From Leptodactylus fallax (taxonomy: Eukaryota > Chordata > Amphibia > Anura > Leptodactylidae): a stretch of DNA of 64,000 nucleotides. The stretch spans positions 248,001 through 312,000 of the forward strand of contig CAMRHE010000133.1 of the NCBI GenBank assembly GCA_947044405.1, given 5' to 3'. The notes under the pieces are model-generated. The model worked only from the letters and a program-made list of their open reading frames with translations. It made no database searches and was not told the origin of the DNA. The translations under genes and the position numbers were made by a program. Shown in pieces: positions 1-10,984 of the stretch (its first letter is position 1; each line of letters opens with the position of its first letter).

Positions 1-219
1 GTTAAGGGAACCATCATTTCTGTCCAGGCCTGTTTCATGAGTTTTCTTATTTAAAAAATTCTGTTGAAGCCTGGTTGGAAAGCAATGTCTGACTTTCATT
101 TGTTCATTTTCATAGAATTTTTATATATTATTACTTTTGTCAGATTCAAGTTATTTCTGTGACCATTGTGGGTTTTTCTTTCATTAAACAAGGGGTACTG
201 ACAATTTTATCCACGTGTG
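1..219 (+). mobile_element. 3' terminus of a Tc1-like transposon cut by the window edge
   Basis: This segment is nearly the reverse complement of 61334-61553, which is the post-stop region and terminal inverted repeat of the Tc1-like copy at 61.3-62.3 kb. The terminal repeat runs from about 137 to 219 and is followed by TA. By comparison, the segment lies just downstream of a plus-strand transposase stop codon, so the transposase of this copy would lie to the left of the window. No coding sequence remains inside the window. Confidence 0.85.
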
Positions 220-221
220 TA

Positions 222-645
222 CCTTCTAACATCTCTATACATTGCTGCATACATGGCTTCCCAGTCAGGACCTTGTGTTTCCTAGTATCCAGCTACATGG
301 CACCAGTAATACATCATCCCACTGCCATGTCTCCTGTGTCTGGGAGCAACAACTATAATGACTATATATAAGGAAAGATCTAAACTTATTTACAGTTTGG
401 CAGCAATTTAGTTTGGAGCAATTTCGGCCACAACTCCTGTCACGACCAAAGATTTGTGACATCATGGACGCAATGTGACCCCATTCACTTGAATTAATGA
501 GGGTGTCAAAAGGTGACAAAGCAATCTTTGGTCTCAAGGCAAGAGTCCCAAGCCTAAAAGGGATAGTGGTAAACACCATTTTGGTCATAAATTATGGCAC
601 TGCGTCTCCATTTCTGTCTAGTTGAATGGACTGGCTTGACTGTAC
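222..645. other. unassigned non-coding DNA
   Basis: No gene, splice-site pattern or recognisable repeat was found. Short open frames on both strands have no coding features. Confidence 0.5.
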
Positions 646-929
646 TTAAAGAGGTTTTCCAATAGAACAAGTTATTCCCTATCTGTAGGATAGGGGAGAA
701 CTTGCAGATCAGTGGGGGTCTGACCGCTTAGACCCCCACTAATCAGGAGAACAGGAAACTTTTGTCCGCTGTTCTGAATGAAGCAGTGGTTGGGCAGCAC
801 ATACATGGCATAATGGAAATGACGTCTCTGGATTAGTGGGGGTCTGAGTGGTCGGAATGCCACTGACCTGCAAGTTCTCCCCTTTCCTATGAACAGGGAA
901 TAACTTATTTCGTGGGAAAACCCTTTTAA
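646..929. mobile_element. TTAA-flanked palindromic MITE
   Basis: TTAA is present at both ends (646-649 and 926-929). The ends are inverted: the left begins TTAAAGAGGTTTTCC and the right finishes GGAAAACCCTTTTAA. The arms continue inward through the sequences around GTTATTCCCT and AGGGAATAAC. TTAA target sites with TTAAAGG-type ends suggest a piggyBac-like non-autonomous element. It carries no coding capacity. Confidence 0.75.
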
Positions 930-1075
930 GACTAATAAGACACATATAAGAAGTGCCAAAAAGCATGGGTGCATGCCATACACTGTGCACACCCAATGTG
1001 ATGCCAGTCTTAAGCCACATATAATGCTGCCTAACATAACTGTATATAAGCAAGCATACAGGGCTGCTTTAACCA

Positions 1076-1310
1076 TAGGGCCTGGTGCAAGTTCACCATT
1101 GGTGAGAATGAAGGAGAGCCTGTCTGCAAAAACAGCGGTTACCCGTGGACCCCATAGACTGTGGTGGAGAGACTTTTCTCTCTGCTGATTTTCGTAGGAA
1201 TCTGCGACGGAGTCTCTTACAGAGACTCCGACGCAGATTTGTACAAAGCCTAACCCCGCATTCACACGACTGAGTTTCACCCATGAAACTTGTCCCGTGT
1301 GTGTACCGGA
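1076..1310. repeat. member of a palindromic GTTCACA-type repeat family, with a hairpin
   Basis: It shares motifs such as CAGCGGTTACC, GGACCCCATAGACT and GACTTTTCTCTC with copies near 12.93-14.66, 15.67, 38.45 and 53.53 kb. At 1201-1237 there is a hairpin with 17-bp arms (one mismatch) around a 3-base loop. Open frames crossing it on the minus strand are shadows of the repeat. Confidence 0.55.
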
Positions 1311-1347
1311 TTTAAACATTATGCCAGTAGTCAGACTCCTAGTGTTC

Positions 1348-1459
1348 TAGTTATCTATGATGTTAGGAGTCCCTGCCTCTCTGCTATATACTATCCCATA
1401 CTATAATCACTATGGAACATCGCTGAGAGGCAGGGGCTCCTAATATCATAGATAACTAT
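1348..1459. repeat. palindromic MITE-like hairpin
   Basis: Arms of about 35 bp face each other at 1348-1382 and 1424-1459 (TAGTTATCTATGATGTTAGG against CCTAATATCATAGATAACTA). Another piece of the same arm occurs near 11870-11885. Confidence 0.6.
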
Positions 1460-1489
1460 ACTGCTAAGAGTCCTTCTCCTGACACACTG

Positions 1490-2783
1490 TTCAGGTGGGT
1501 AAATCCGGCCACACACACAGACCAAATTTCATGGCTGAAACCAGGTAGTTTAAGTTTGCACTGTCTAAAACTTATCTTTTGGTCAAGAACATGTTATTGT
1601 TATCTAAGGCAGTAAGAAATTGTTATCACAATTGTATGTATTCATTGTATTCTGCTTGTGGTTTTGTAATGTGACTGAGGGCGCTGCTAGGGGATGGCTC
1701 ACAGATAAGAAACAGACTCAGAGGCTACTGAACGAACACAAACCTAAGAGTTCTTGGTCTTCTCACTGACAGGTACATTTACTACAATGTTACTTGGCAG
1801 CATGGTGGGTTCTACCCCGTATATTGGCTGACCAGTCTCACAAACTCTCACTCAGTCATTGCTTCTTACTGGTATAAGACCTCCTCTAGGGCAGCAGTTA
1901 TGGTTCCTGCCCCTGATATATCCTCCTTTCAGGCCCTGTAGCCTGCGGCTAGTATCTGTTTGTATTGGGCCTAAGTGTCGTCGCCGCCTCAGGTGCTTGA
2001 CAATGAATGTCAGCTTCCTGGTGATACACGGTGGCCAGATGCTTCACAACAGCCCGGTGGACATGGCTTCCAGGTACTACTGGTCCTTATGTTCTTGTGT
2101 CCTGACTACCACACTTACATAATGGATTTTCCCTGTACTATATACTCTGTTACAAACGCACTTTTATGCACTCCGGCTCTGTGGCCCAAACACATTACTG
2201 ATAACCTCCCCCTAGTGTCCAGAGGGAGGGTTAACGGCCTGACCAGAGGCGTAACATGAAGCCCCCCCTGGACCCCGATGCAAAATGTGTACCAAAATAT
2301 AATGTATTGTTTATAGTACTGGTCTCTTCATATAGGGAAGAGACACTTTATGGGCCCATAAGGCTCCTGGGCATTGGTGCAACCGTACCCTCCGCACCCC
2401 CTCCAGTGACACCCCTGAAGAACCACCATGCCGTATAAAAAAAAATATCAAACATGACATATAAAACAGTAAATTACCCAAACATATGAGGAGCGTTCTC
2501 CACTCCCTTACAGTTTCATGATGTTAAAAATAAATGGCTGTCGTCTTCCAGAAGCAGCGCCACTCTTGGCCATTGCCATTGGTTGTGTGCAGTATTGCAG
2601 CTCCATCACCATCCAAGTGCATTCTGAAAACTACAGACGACAACATGTATTGTAGCTGGGCCTATAATGGCTATAGCAGTCTCCGATCTTCTGGGAAAAA
2701 AGATGAAAATTAGTTCTCCTTGGTGGAAAAAGGAAAACTGTCAGACATTGACTTATGAATTCCCAAGGAAGCATGCATGGCCT
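1490..2783. other. unassigned non-coding DNA
   Basis: No supported gene. There are only short open frames on both strands, and no domain or splice pattern was recognised. Confidence 0.45.
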
Positions 2784-3179
2784 TTAAAGCGATTATGCCA
2801 TTTTGGACACTTATAAGTGTCTAAACGCTGGAGGCCCAATTACTAAATCACCCAGTGATCAGGAGGACGGAGGACCGAAATTTCCCCTAAAGACACCTTG
2901 TGAATGAAGATCCAGTGTGCTTGTATGAACAGCACTCCATTAATTTCTTTGGCGCTGTGGGTGGTGTTAAAGATGACAGTCCTGGCAGCCCCATAGAAGT
3001 AAATGGAGTGCCAGTCACACAAGTGCACTGGCACTCTATTCACAAGGTTTTAGGGGGACTTTCCATCCCCTGTCCTCCTGATCACTTTAGGAACCGACGA
3101 TGGGGCCCCCAGCAATCGCACACTTATCCCCTGTCCTGTGGTTAGGGTATAAGTGTCCAAAATGGCACAACCCCTTTAA
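2784..3179. mobile_element. TTAA-flanked palindromic MITE
   Basis: TTAA occurs at 2784-2787 and 3176-3179. Long imperfect arms face each other: GCCATTTTGGACACTTATAA on the left and TTATAAGTGTCCAAAATGGC-type sequence on the right. Because of the palindrome, both strands give look-alike ORFs in 2843-3145, which are not genes. Confidence 0.75.
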
Positions 3180-3636
3180 TGGCCACACATTGCTTATTTG
3201 GGAAAAAGTTGCAGCGCTGGCACTACCTGTAGCGACGAGCCTTACTAGGCACCTTGCGCTGCTGCTTGACACCTCTGTGCTGCAAGTGGTAAAATTAAGT
3301 CATAGGACTGTCTGCAGTGAGAATTTTCAATGGGGACATTGTCATTTTTCAGTGAGGGATTTTCAATTTGCAATGAGGGCATTTTCTTAACCATGGCTTT
3401 TAAATCAAGGAGCACAATTTTGTTGTACTTAGGTTAATTCGGGTACTGTATTTTTTATGAGCCTGGTTCTGGTATGGGTATGATACTACCTTAGGCTAGT
3501 TGCACACCGTGTTCTCGCCGCTGGCCATTATTGAATGGCTTGGCCAATGCACGGGCAGCACACAGATGTCATCCGTGTGTTGCCCGTGCTTCCATGGCCC
3601 CATTCATTTAATGCATAGGAGCCACAGAAACACACT
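3180..3636. other. unassigned DNA before the LINE 3' end
   Basis: No gene was recognised. The segment ends where the LINE tail starts. Confidence 0.4.
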
Positions 3637-4615
3637 GTCCTAATAAATTTTATTTATATAGCGCCAACATATTCTGCAGCACTGTACAATTTGTAGGGTT
3701 CAAGTACTGACAAAAAGGATACATTACAAAGAAATAGTCAATTCACACACTGGGACTGAGGGCCCTGCTCGCAAGAGCTTACAATCTATGAGGTAGAGGG
3801 GGTGACACAGGAGGTAGCAGGGGCGGCAACAGACGTAGCATTGCTTGTACAATGGTCAGACAATTCTGTAATAGAGGTTACTGTCATTACACATATATAA
3901 AGCTGTATGAGCCGTCACCAGTCGTGTCCTTTAACATGCAGATGGTGCCTGGACATATAAAGCTAGTCTGATACGGCATCATATCCTGTGAGGTAATGTA
4001 GCATAAACAGAGGAGGGTACGTTTTAGGGAATCTAACTACGGAAGGGTTTACATTAGGACTTGTGATAGGCCTGTCTGAAAAGATGTGTCTTTAGTTTAC
4101 ACTTGAAGCTGTGGAAATTGGAGGTTAATCTGATAGTCCGGAATAGAGCATTCCAGAGAAGTGGTGCAACTCGGGAGAAGTCTTGTATATGAGCGTGGGA
4201 AGTTCTGATAATAGAGGATGTTAGTCTTAGGTCATTGAGTGAACGGAGAGTACGGGTTGGGCGATAGATAAAGATGAGGGAGGAAATGTAGGGAGGTGCA
4301 GCATTATGGAGAGCCTTGTGAATGAAGGGGGATAAGTTTATATTGTATTCTGTATTGAATAGTCAGCCAATGTAGTGACCGGCACAGACCGGAGGCATCG
4401 CTGTAGCGTCTAGACTGATAGATGAGCCTGGCCGCCGCATTCAGAATAGATTGTAGAGGGGAGAGTTTAGTAAGGGGAAGACTGATTAGTAAGGAGTTAC
4501 AGTAGTCAAGGCGAGAGTGAATCAGGGCAACAATAAGTGTCTTTAGTGTATCTGTGGTAAGGAAAGGGCGGATTCTGGAGATGTTTTTGAGGTGGAGATG
4601 ACATGAGCGTTCAAG

Positions 4616-6231
4616 TCATTGGATATGAGGGGTGAAGGAAAGGCCTGAGTCAAACAAAACCCCGAGGCAGCGGGCATACTGCCTAGGAGTTATGGTAAGG
4701 CCAGAGACTGCAATGGAGATATCAGGGACAGGTCTATTAGATGGTGGAAACAGCAGTAGTTCAGTCTTTGAGAGATTCAGCTTCAGATAGAGCGAAGACA
4801 TGATATTTGAGACAGCAGAGAGACAGTCACTGGTGTTCTGTATTAGTGCAGGGGTGATGTCACGGGATGACGTATATAATTGGGTGTCATCAGCATAAAG
4901 ATGGTACCAGAAGCCAAATCTAGTGATGGTTTGTCCAATGGGGGCTGTGTAGAGGGAAAAGAGCAGGGGACCTAGGACTGAGCCCTGAGGAACCCCAACG
5001 GCAAGGGGAAGAGGGGAAGAAACAGAGCCCGCAAATGATACACAGAAAGTGCGGTCAGAGAGATAAGAGGAGAACCAGGAGAGAGCGGTGTCTGTGAGGC
5101 CGACAGAGTGGAGCATAGTGAGAAGGAGTTGATGGTCAACAGTGTCAAATGCTGCTGAGAGATCTAGAAGAATAAGAAGAGAGAAGTCACCTTTGGATTT
5201 AGCTGTCAGGAGATCATTGGAGACTTTTGTGAGGGCTGTTTCAGTAGAGTGCAGAGTGCGGAAGCCAGATTGTAAGGGGTCAAGAAGAGAGTTAGCAGAA
5301 AGATAGCGGATTAAACGAGAATAGACCAAGAGTTCCAAGATTTTGGAGATAAAAGGAAGGTTAGAGACAGGTCGATAGTTAGCAGCACAGGACTGGTCAA
5401 GGGAGGATTTCTTCAGTAGTGGGGTTATGACAGCATGTTTGAAAGAGGATGGGAAAATTCCAGAAGAGAGAGGTTAAATATTTTAGTATGGTAAGTCGTG
5501 ACGGCAGGCGACAGAGACTGGAGAAGGTGTGAGGGGAAAGGGTCACTACTGCAGGTTGTAGGGCGAGAAGAGGAAAGTAGCTGAGATACTTCCTCCTCTG
5601 TAACAGGTTCAAAAGATGAGAATGAACAGCCTGAAGTGCGTCTGGTGAGTGGGTCAATACCACCTGGGGATTGGGCAGTTATTTCCTGACGGATCTTATC
5701 AATTTTATCATGGAAATAAGAGGCCAGGTCATCTGCGCTAAGGTCTATGAATGGCATCTGCACCTTAGGGGTAAGTAGGGAATGAAAAGTTTCAAATAGC
5801 CTTTTAGGGTTACAGGAGAGAGAAGAGATGAGAGTGGTGAAATAGGCTTGTTTGGCTAGGTGAAGGGCAGAATTATAGGTTTTAAGCATAAATTTAAAGT
5901 GGAAGTCTGCAGGTGTACGTGATTTTCTCCACAGACGTTCAGCACACCTAGAACACCGCTGAAGAAAACGTGTCTGTGGTGTGTGCCAGGGTTTCTGCCT
6001 CCTGCGTCTAACCTTTCGAGTGGAGGAGGGAGCCGCCTCATCCAATGCACTCATAAGGGTTTCATTATAGTGACTGGTGGCCAGATTTGGACAGGAGAGT
6101 GAAGAGATGGGGGACAGAGAGGACTGTAGAGTATCTGAGAGGTGCTGGGTGTTAATAGCGCGTAAATTCCTATATGTATGATGAGTAGGTGTGTCCTGTG
6201 AAGGAGAGAAAGCACTGATGGTGAGAGACAA
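4616..6231 (-). pseudogene. LINE ORF2: endonuclease end, connector and reverse transcriptase
   Basis: Two long open pieces (5425-6231 and 4616-5338) lie in different frames, with a third frame bridging about 5397-5480, so several frameshifts are present. The first piece starts just after the endonuclease SDHN motif and contains the connector. The second carries reverse transcriptase motifs: [51 protein letters not shown], the catalytic YADDTQLY and LNLSKTELL. Decayed thumb sequence continues below 4616. Reverse transcriptase would prime on nicked target DNA. This copy cannot make a full protein. Confidence 0.85.
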
Positions 6232-6304
6232 AAGGTTATGGTCAGAGAGTGGCAGAGAAGAGTTAGTAAATTTAGAAACTGTGAGGTGTCGATGGAAGAC
6301 AAGA

Positions 6305-7342
6305 TCAATGGTGTTGCCATCTACATGTGTGGTGGAAGAGGAAGGTTGTGAAAGACCAAAAGACGGTTATTGAGAGAAACTGTGAGGCAGCTGAGGAGAC
6401 AGGGGTGTGAGTGGGGTTGTTAAAGTCACCCATGATGAGGGTAGGAATTTCACTGGATAAAAAGAGGGGAAGCCAAGAAGCGAAGTCATCCAGAAATTGG
6501 TAGGGTGAACCCGGTGGACGGTAGATCACAGCTACACGTAAGGAGAGTGGGCGGAAAAGTCTGCTGATAGCATGTACTTCAAATGAGGGGAATGTGAGTG
6601 AGGGTACCGGTGGGATGGCCTGAAAAGTGCACTGCGGTGACAGAAGTAACCCTACCCCTCCACCCTTCCTGTTGTCAGGCCTAGAGGTGTGTGAGAATTG
6701 TAGGCCACCATGAGACAGAGCAGCAGGGGAGGCCGTATCAGACTGCTGGATCTAGGTTTCAGTAAGGGCAAGCATGTTGAGAGATTTGCTGACGAATAAG
6801 TCATTAATATATTCTAGTTTGTTACACACTGAGCGGGCTTTCCAGAGAGAACAATTAAAAGAGACAGGAGAAAGATAAGGAGAGGGAATACGGCAAATAT
6901 TGATTAGGTTTGTAGGATTCCTGTGTGTGTAAGAAGAGGAAAAATTTTGGAGAGAAGGAGGGCCAGGGTTTGGAGAGATGTCCCCAGCAGCTAGGAGGAG
7001 CAAAATGGACAGAGACAGAAGGTGGTTCAGTGATTTATGTGGATGTTTATGTTTGGTTTCACTGCTAAAAGCAGTATAGGGATTAGGGTGGTTAAAGAGA
7101 GTGAAAAGTGTGTGAGAGCTGTACATGGGAAAAGGCAGAAGAGAAGGACTGATATGGATAGTGTGCACTGGTGGTAGAGATGGAGGGGAGTTCTGCAGGA
7201 AGACAATTGCTAACATAGTAAGTGACAGTGCAGCTATATCATACCATGTGTTAAAGCTTGTTGTTTTGGTTTTAAGTTTACCTGGTGTTCTTCCATGGCT
7301 GGCCTGTCTTGTGCCCTGTCTAAGTGCTATGTGTAAATGCAC
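6305..7342 (-). pseudogene. LINE ORF2 N-terminus: 2A-like motif and endonuclease
   Basis: A single frame runs from 7342 through about 6305, broken by a TAG just before 6752 where the family has Trp after LTET. A hydrophobic leucine run precedes GDISPNPGP (residues 120-128 of the open frame), which resembles the D-x-E-x-N-P-G-P 2A translational-skipping motif seen in some CR1/L2-type ORFs. Endonuclease features follow: a start like NCSLWKARSVCNKL, then YRPPGSPYQFLDDF and LIMGDFNNPTHTP. The stop codon and downstream frameshifts make it a pseudogene. Confidence 0.75.
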
Positions 7343-8010
7343 TTTGGTTAATCTGCACTTAAGATGGATTCTGCCTTAGGAAATGCCCCCCTGCATTGGA
7401 AATGCTTCCCCCATAAGCTGTATCTACTTATATAGGGAAGCAGAGCTTCAAAACTAGCACTAATTTAAGTCGTTAACCAATTAATCTACAAACTGTGACA
7501 CATGAGGAGACTGGGCTATGTAGTTACAAATACACTGACCAGAGAACTACCATAAAATCACTGAACATCAAAAGACTGACACTAGTACAGATAAGGACAC
7601 ATGGGATTGCAAAAAATACAGCCTGGATGAAATTCTAGGATAGGGGTCAGAGAACAGCCATGTAGAGATGGGTTCAGGAGAATATGTACCATTCAAGATT
7701 GCAGGATGAATTGAAGTTTAGACACAGCAAGCAGAGATGGGTTGAGGAGAATATGTACCATTCAAGATTGCAGGATGAATTGAAGTTTAGACACAGCAAG
7801 CAGAGATGGGTTGATGAGAATATGTACCATTCAAGATTGCAGGATGAATTGAAGTTTAGGCACAGCAAGCAGAGATGGGTTGAGGAGAATATGTACCTGT
7901 ATAATGAGAAGAAGAGTGAAGGTCAGATTCATGCCATGTATAAGTGCACTTCGGTTAATCTGCACTTCGGTTAAGATTGATTCTGCCTTAGGAAATGCCC
8001 CCCTGCCACG
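7328..8010. repeat. duplicated block around a 69-bp tandem repeat at the LINE 5' edge
   Basis: About 65 bp at 7328-7395 recurs at 7935-8007 (shared motifs GGTTAATCTGCACTT and CTTAGGAAATGCCCCCCTG). Between them, 7664-7905 holds about 3.4 units of a 69-bp tandem repeat (ATGTACCATTCAAGATTGCA at 7684, 7753 and 7822). Because 69 is a multiple of 3, a repetitive 96-codon frame stays open, but there is no reason to think it is translated. It may be LINE 5' UTR monomers or a separate tandem duplication. Confidence 0.6.
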
Positions 8011-8162
8011 GTCGTTTGCAAGGGACCTTACTTGTTCCTCTTATGATAAGAGAGGGCCATTAAAAGGGTACCTGACCTAAAGCAGACCCTGTTTGTGACC
8101 ATTCAGCCAAAACAGCATGTGTGATGTCAAACTCTTCCAGTACATCACAAAGATGTTGGAGG

Positions 8163-8836
8163 CAGTGACGTAAATACCAAGGTAGCAGCTGCCACAGGGA
8201 TCAGGATATTAGGGGGCCCGGTGGGCCCCTGATTTTTTTTTTAATAGGCCGTTACCTGCTGGAGTAACCCTAGGGCCCACGAACCCCACAAACACTGCTA
8301 TCATTATACTCAGGGGTCTTTTCAGACCCCTGAGTATAACGATCAGAGGAACAGGGGAGGATACAAACATAAAAAAACAATGTTACTTACCTTTTCTGCT
8401 CTACGGCAGTCTTCAGGCCTCTTTGGTGACATCTGCGTCATTATGCATCGCGACGCCGGCCTGGCTCACATGACATCTATACCAACAGTGATGAGAGCCG
8501 AAAGTAGCAGGGAGTGCGCCGCAGCCAGAGAGAGGTAAGTAACAGTGTTTTTTATGTTTGTATTCTCCCCTGGGTCTCCGATCATTATACTCTGAAAAGA
8601 CCCCAGAGTATAATAATTGTTCATGGGTGGTCCACAGTGGGACATAATAGTGTTAAGGGGCCACTATGGTGTCTAATAGTGTGTGCAGGGGACACTATGG
8701 GGTAAAATAGTGTGTGCAGGGGGCACTATGGGGCATAATAGTGTGTGCAGGAATGCGGTTTTTGTCCGGAGGGGGTAGGGGGGGTCCCATGTCAAATGTT
8801 CACCTTGGGGCCCAGCCATTCCTAGTTACGCTACTG
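8163..8836. mobile_element. hAT-type non-autonomous element with perfect 8-bp target duplication
   Basis: It is flanked by GTTGGAGG at 8155-8162 and 8837-8844. Inverted ends are CAGTGACGTAAAT on the left and CTAGTTACGCTACTG on the right. The interior has an AGTATAAT hairpin pair around 8305-8345 and 8590-8615, and about three units of a 31-bp GTGTGCAGG-containing repeat at 8640-8760. It shares interior features with the elements at 13029-14529 and 34.24-34.6 kb. There is no transposase. Confidence 0.85.
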
Positions 8837-8969
8837 GTTGGAGGTCAGAGCTCTGTGCAGCCAGTCAGGCACATCAAACAAGTCTTTATGGAGCATGTTT
8901 TCCCCAAATTTTTACCATAAAGTTGACAATTGTGTAAAATGTCTTTGTCTGCTGCATCACTGATATCAC

Positions 8970-9436
8970 AGGGAGTCTGTCAGGTCGAAAATGCCTCCGA
9001 AACCAATAATAGTGCCATGTTAGAGGCCTGTAAAAGAAGCAGGAAAATAACTTTGTGGCCACACACAAATGATGCAATACAAAGATAATAATCTTTTCAT
9101 AGATATGTAAATCAACTGGTAAGTGCTTTGGGGGCGGGGTCTGATTGACCAGCTTTGCCTACAGACAGCTGTGATACAGAGAGTTTGTGAGACATTGGGC
9201 GCTGAATCCAGAGGAGAGCCGAAACATTTGTAACTTGCTGTAGAAAAATTTGGAAAAACAGGCTCCACCCCAGAAGCACTTGAAGACTAATTTGCATATC
9301 CATAACAAACCATCTCTGCATTTCTTCCTCAGTTTTTGGCAACAGAGGTATGATTCTACTTCTATTAAAGGCCCTTATATGGCACTATTATTGGTCTGGG
9401 AGACATTTTGGACCTGACCGCCCCTCTTTAATTTTC
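8970..9436. mobile_element. palindromic MITE
   Basis: Inverted arms lie at about 8976-9030 and 9355-9425 (CCAATAATAGTGCCAT against ATGGCACTATTATTGG; CAGGTCGAAAATG against CATTTTGGACCTG). It carries no coding content. Confidence 0.65.
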
Positions 9437-9695
9437 TAATAGATATTTCATTACTCAGTGACTACATTTGACACCAGGACTACCCAATGATTATCTATAG
9501 GTAGCCGGCGCCACAATGGTTTTTGCCTTTCTGCTCCAAGGCCAACTTTAGTGAGTCCCATCTTTGCAAAGCTACTACCATCATTTCTATTACTCCCGGA
9601 CAGTTTAGGGATGGTACATATGATGTCAGGTTCCCTTTAAAGCCAAAAAAAGGCTTAGTCTTGAAGGGGTTAAGTACCCAGTAATGATCTCTGGA

Positions 9696-10030
9696 TTAAA
9701 GGAGTTGTCCAGGATTTAGGTTTTTATAATCTATCCCCAGGATAGGCCATAAATATCTGATCGTTGAAGGGCCGATACACAATGCGGGCTCAGAAGCAGT
9801 TGGCTCTGTATAGTGGACAGGCGCTGGTACTGCAACTCTGCTCCCATTAACTTCAATGAGCGCTGAGCTGCAGTACCGCCACCCAGCCACTATACAGGGA
9901 CTGGTGCTATATCATTAGGACCTCGTGTTATGTAAAGTACGGAAGTGGCCCTATACTTGCTCATCAGTAACAGTGGCCACCCACCGACCTGATAGGCCAT
10001 AAAAACCTAAATCCTGGACATCTCCTTTAA
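9696..10030. mobile_element. TTAA-flanked palindromic MITE
   Basis: TTAA occurs at 9696-9699 and 10027-10030. Ends: TTAAAGGAGTTGTCCAGGAT and its near-complement ATCCTGGACATCTCCTTTAA. Inner arms pair GATAGGCCATAAA with its complement-like partner. Confidence 0.8.
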
Positions 10031-10984
10031 TTTATAAACATAACCCATGAATAATATACACTGAAAGGCACACCATCACAGCTACAGTACTAAGAACATT
10101 TCCCACTGATAACTTCAGAGAAAGGAACCTTGATTTATGTCTTAGCAGCATGGCCAGCAGAGGGTACGTGGGTTATTTTTCTACCGCACGATGTTTAATA
10201 GACTTCATAGGACTAACCAGGACCAGCTTAATCTTCCATGAACAATACACAATAATTCAGCCGGCGTGCTCACCACCAGCGCACCTGTGGCAAAACTGTA
10301 TTTGACAACGGACAGTAAATCAGCATTCGCATTTGGCCTGCGTGAGGTTACATCACTACACCCTGTGAGGGACCATCTGTTACCTATTAAAGTCATAGAT
10401 TATTTTCTGCATAGAGATCCCAGTGTACACACAGCACAAGGAATTGATCCTGACAGCAGTGCAATTACATTGTATATGGGAGGCTATCCGGAGATACACA
10501 GGTTCAGGCCCGCGTGCTGAAACTAATGAAAGCATCCTATAAAACATGATGAACATCACCAGGTGCACTATGGGACATCAGTTACCGCATTGTTATCTAT
10601 GGAGCAACTTCAATGAATGACTGAATGTTGCCAAACAGTACGCTACAATGCACTGCACATAAAGCCATAGACGCCCAGCATCCAGGCCCTGAAGGGCAAT
10701 GCACGCTATAATAGTTTCCTGGAAGAATTTTTGCTATATTTTATGGACTTTGCAATTGCATAGGTGTTCAGTTTCCAATGGCCTACGGAGAACTTTTTAT
10801 TCTGCAGGCAAGCTAGGAGTTGAACAAGTTACCGTGGGGGCCCCATAACAGGACTAGAAATGGGGCCCCACTCCATCTGTGGTTATAAATTACTATGAAC
10901 AGAAAGTTCAGACTGAAAAGCTTATGATCATTTTGGTTCTCCTAATAGGAATAATGCACTGTCACAATAGAGTGATAATTTGCA
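10031..10984. other. unassigned non-coding DNA
   Basis: No supported gene. The end (10840-10980) resembles the sequence that precedes the second minisatellite at 36.1 kb (GAAAAGCTTATGATCATT against GAAAAGCTTATCATTA), so both arrays may sit in copies of one host repeat. Confidence 0.4.

Larger units (their letters stand above)
3637..7345 (-). mobile_element. CR1/L2-like non-LTR retrotransposon (LINE), near full length but decayed
   Basis: On the minus strand, in order: a proline-rich N-terminal segment with a GDISPNPGP motif (6959-6982), apurinic endonuclease pieces (LTET; IMGDFNN; SDHN), a connector, a reverse transcriptase with YADD, a thumb region (HSRLDYCNSLL) reaching about 4.1 kb, and a tail with TTTATATAGCGCC next to 3640. 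Frameshifts and at least one in-frame stop prevent expression. The assignment to the CR1/L2 group rests on motif style ([26 protein letters not shown]) and not on a tree. Confidence 0.85.

Noticed and set aside
672..1319. 215-codon minus-strand frame
   Set aside because: It crosses a TTAA MITE and a second palindromic repeat; its composition is that of the repeats and no domain is visible.
3637..7345. Endogenous retrovirus as the source of reverse transcriptase
   Set aside because: No LTRs, gag, protease or integrase. The apurinic-type endonuclease and tail identify a non-LTR element.
7684..7974. 96-codon open frame with a repeated MYHSRLQDELKFRHSKQRWV peptide
   Set aside because: It arises because a 69-bp tandem repeat is a multiple of three. 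There is no start context, conservation or splice evidence, and the reverse strand is also open.
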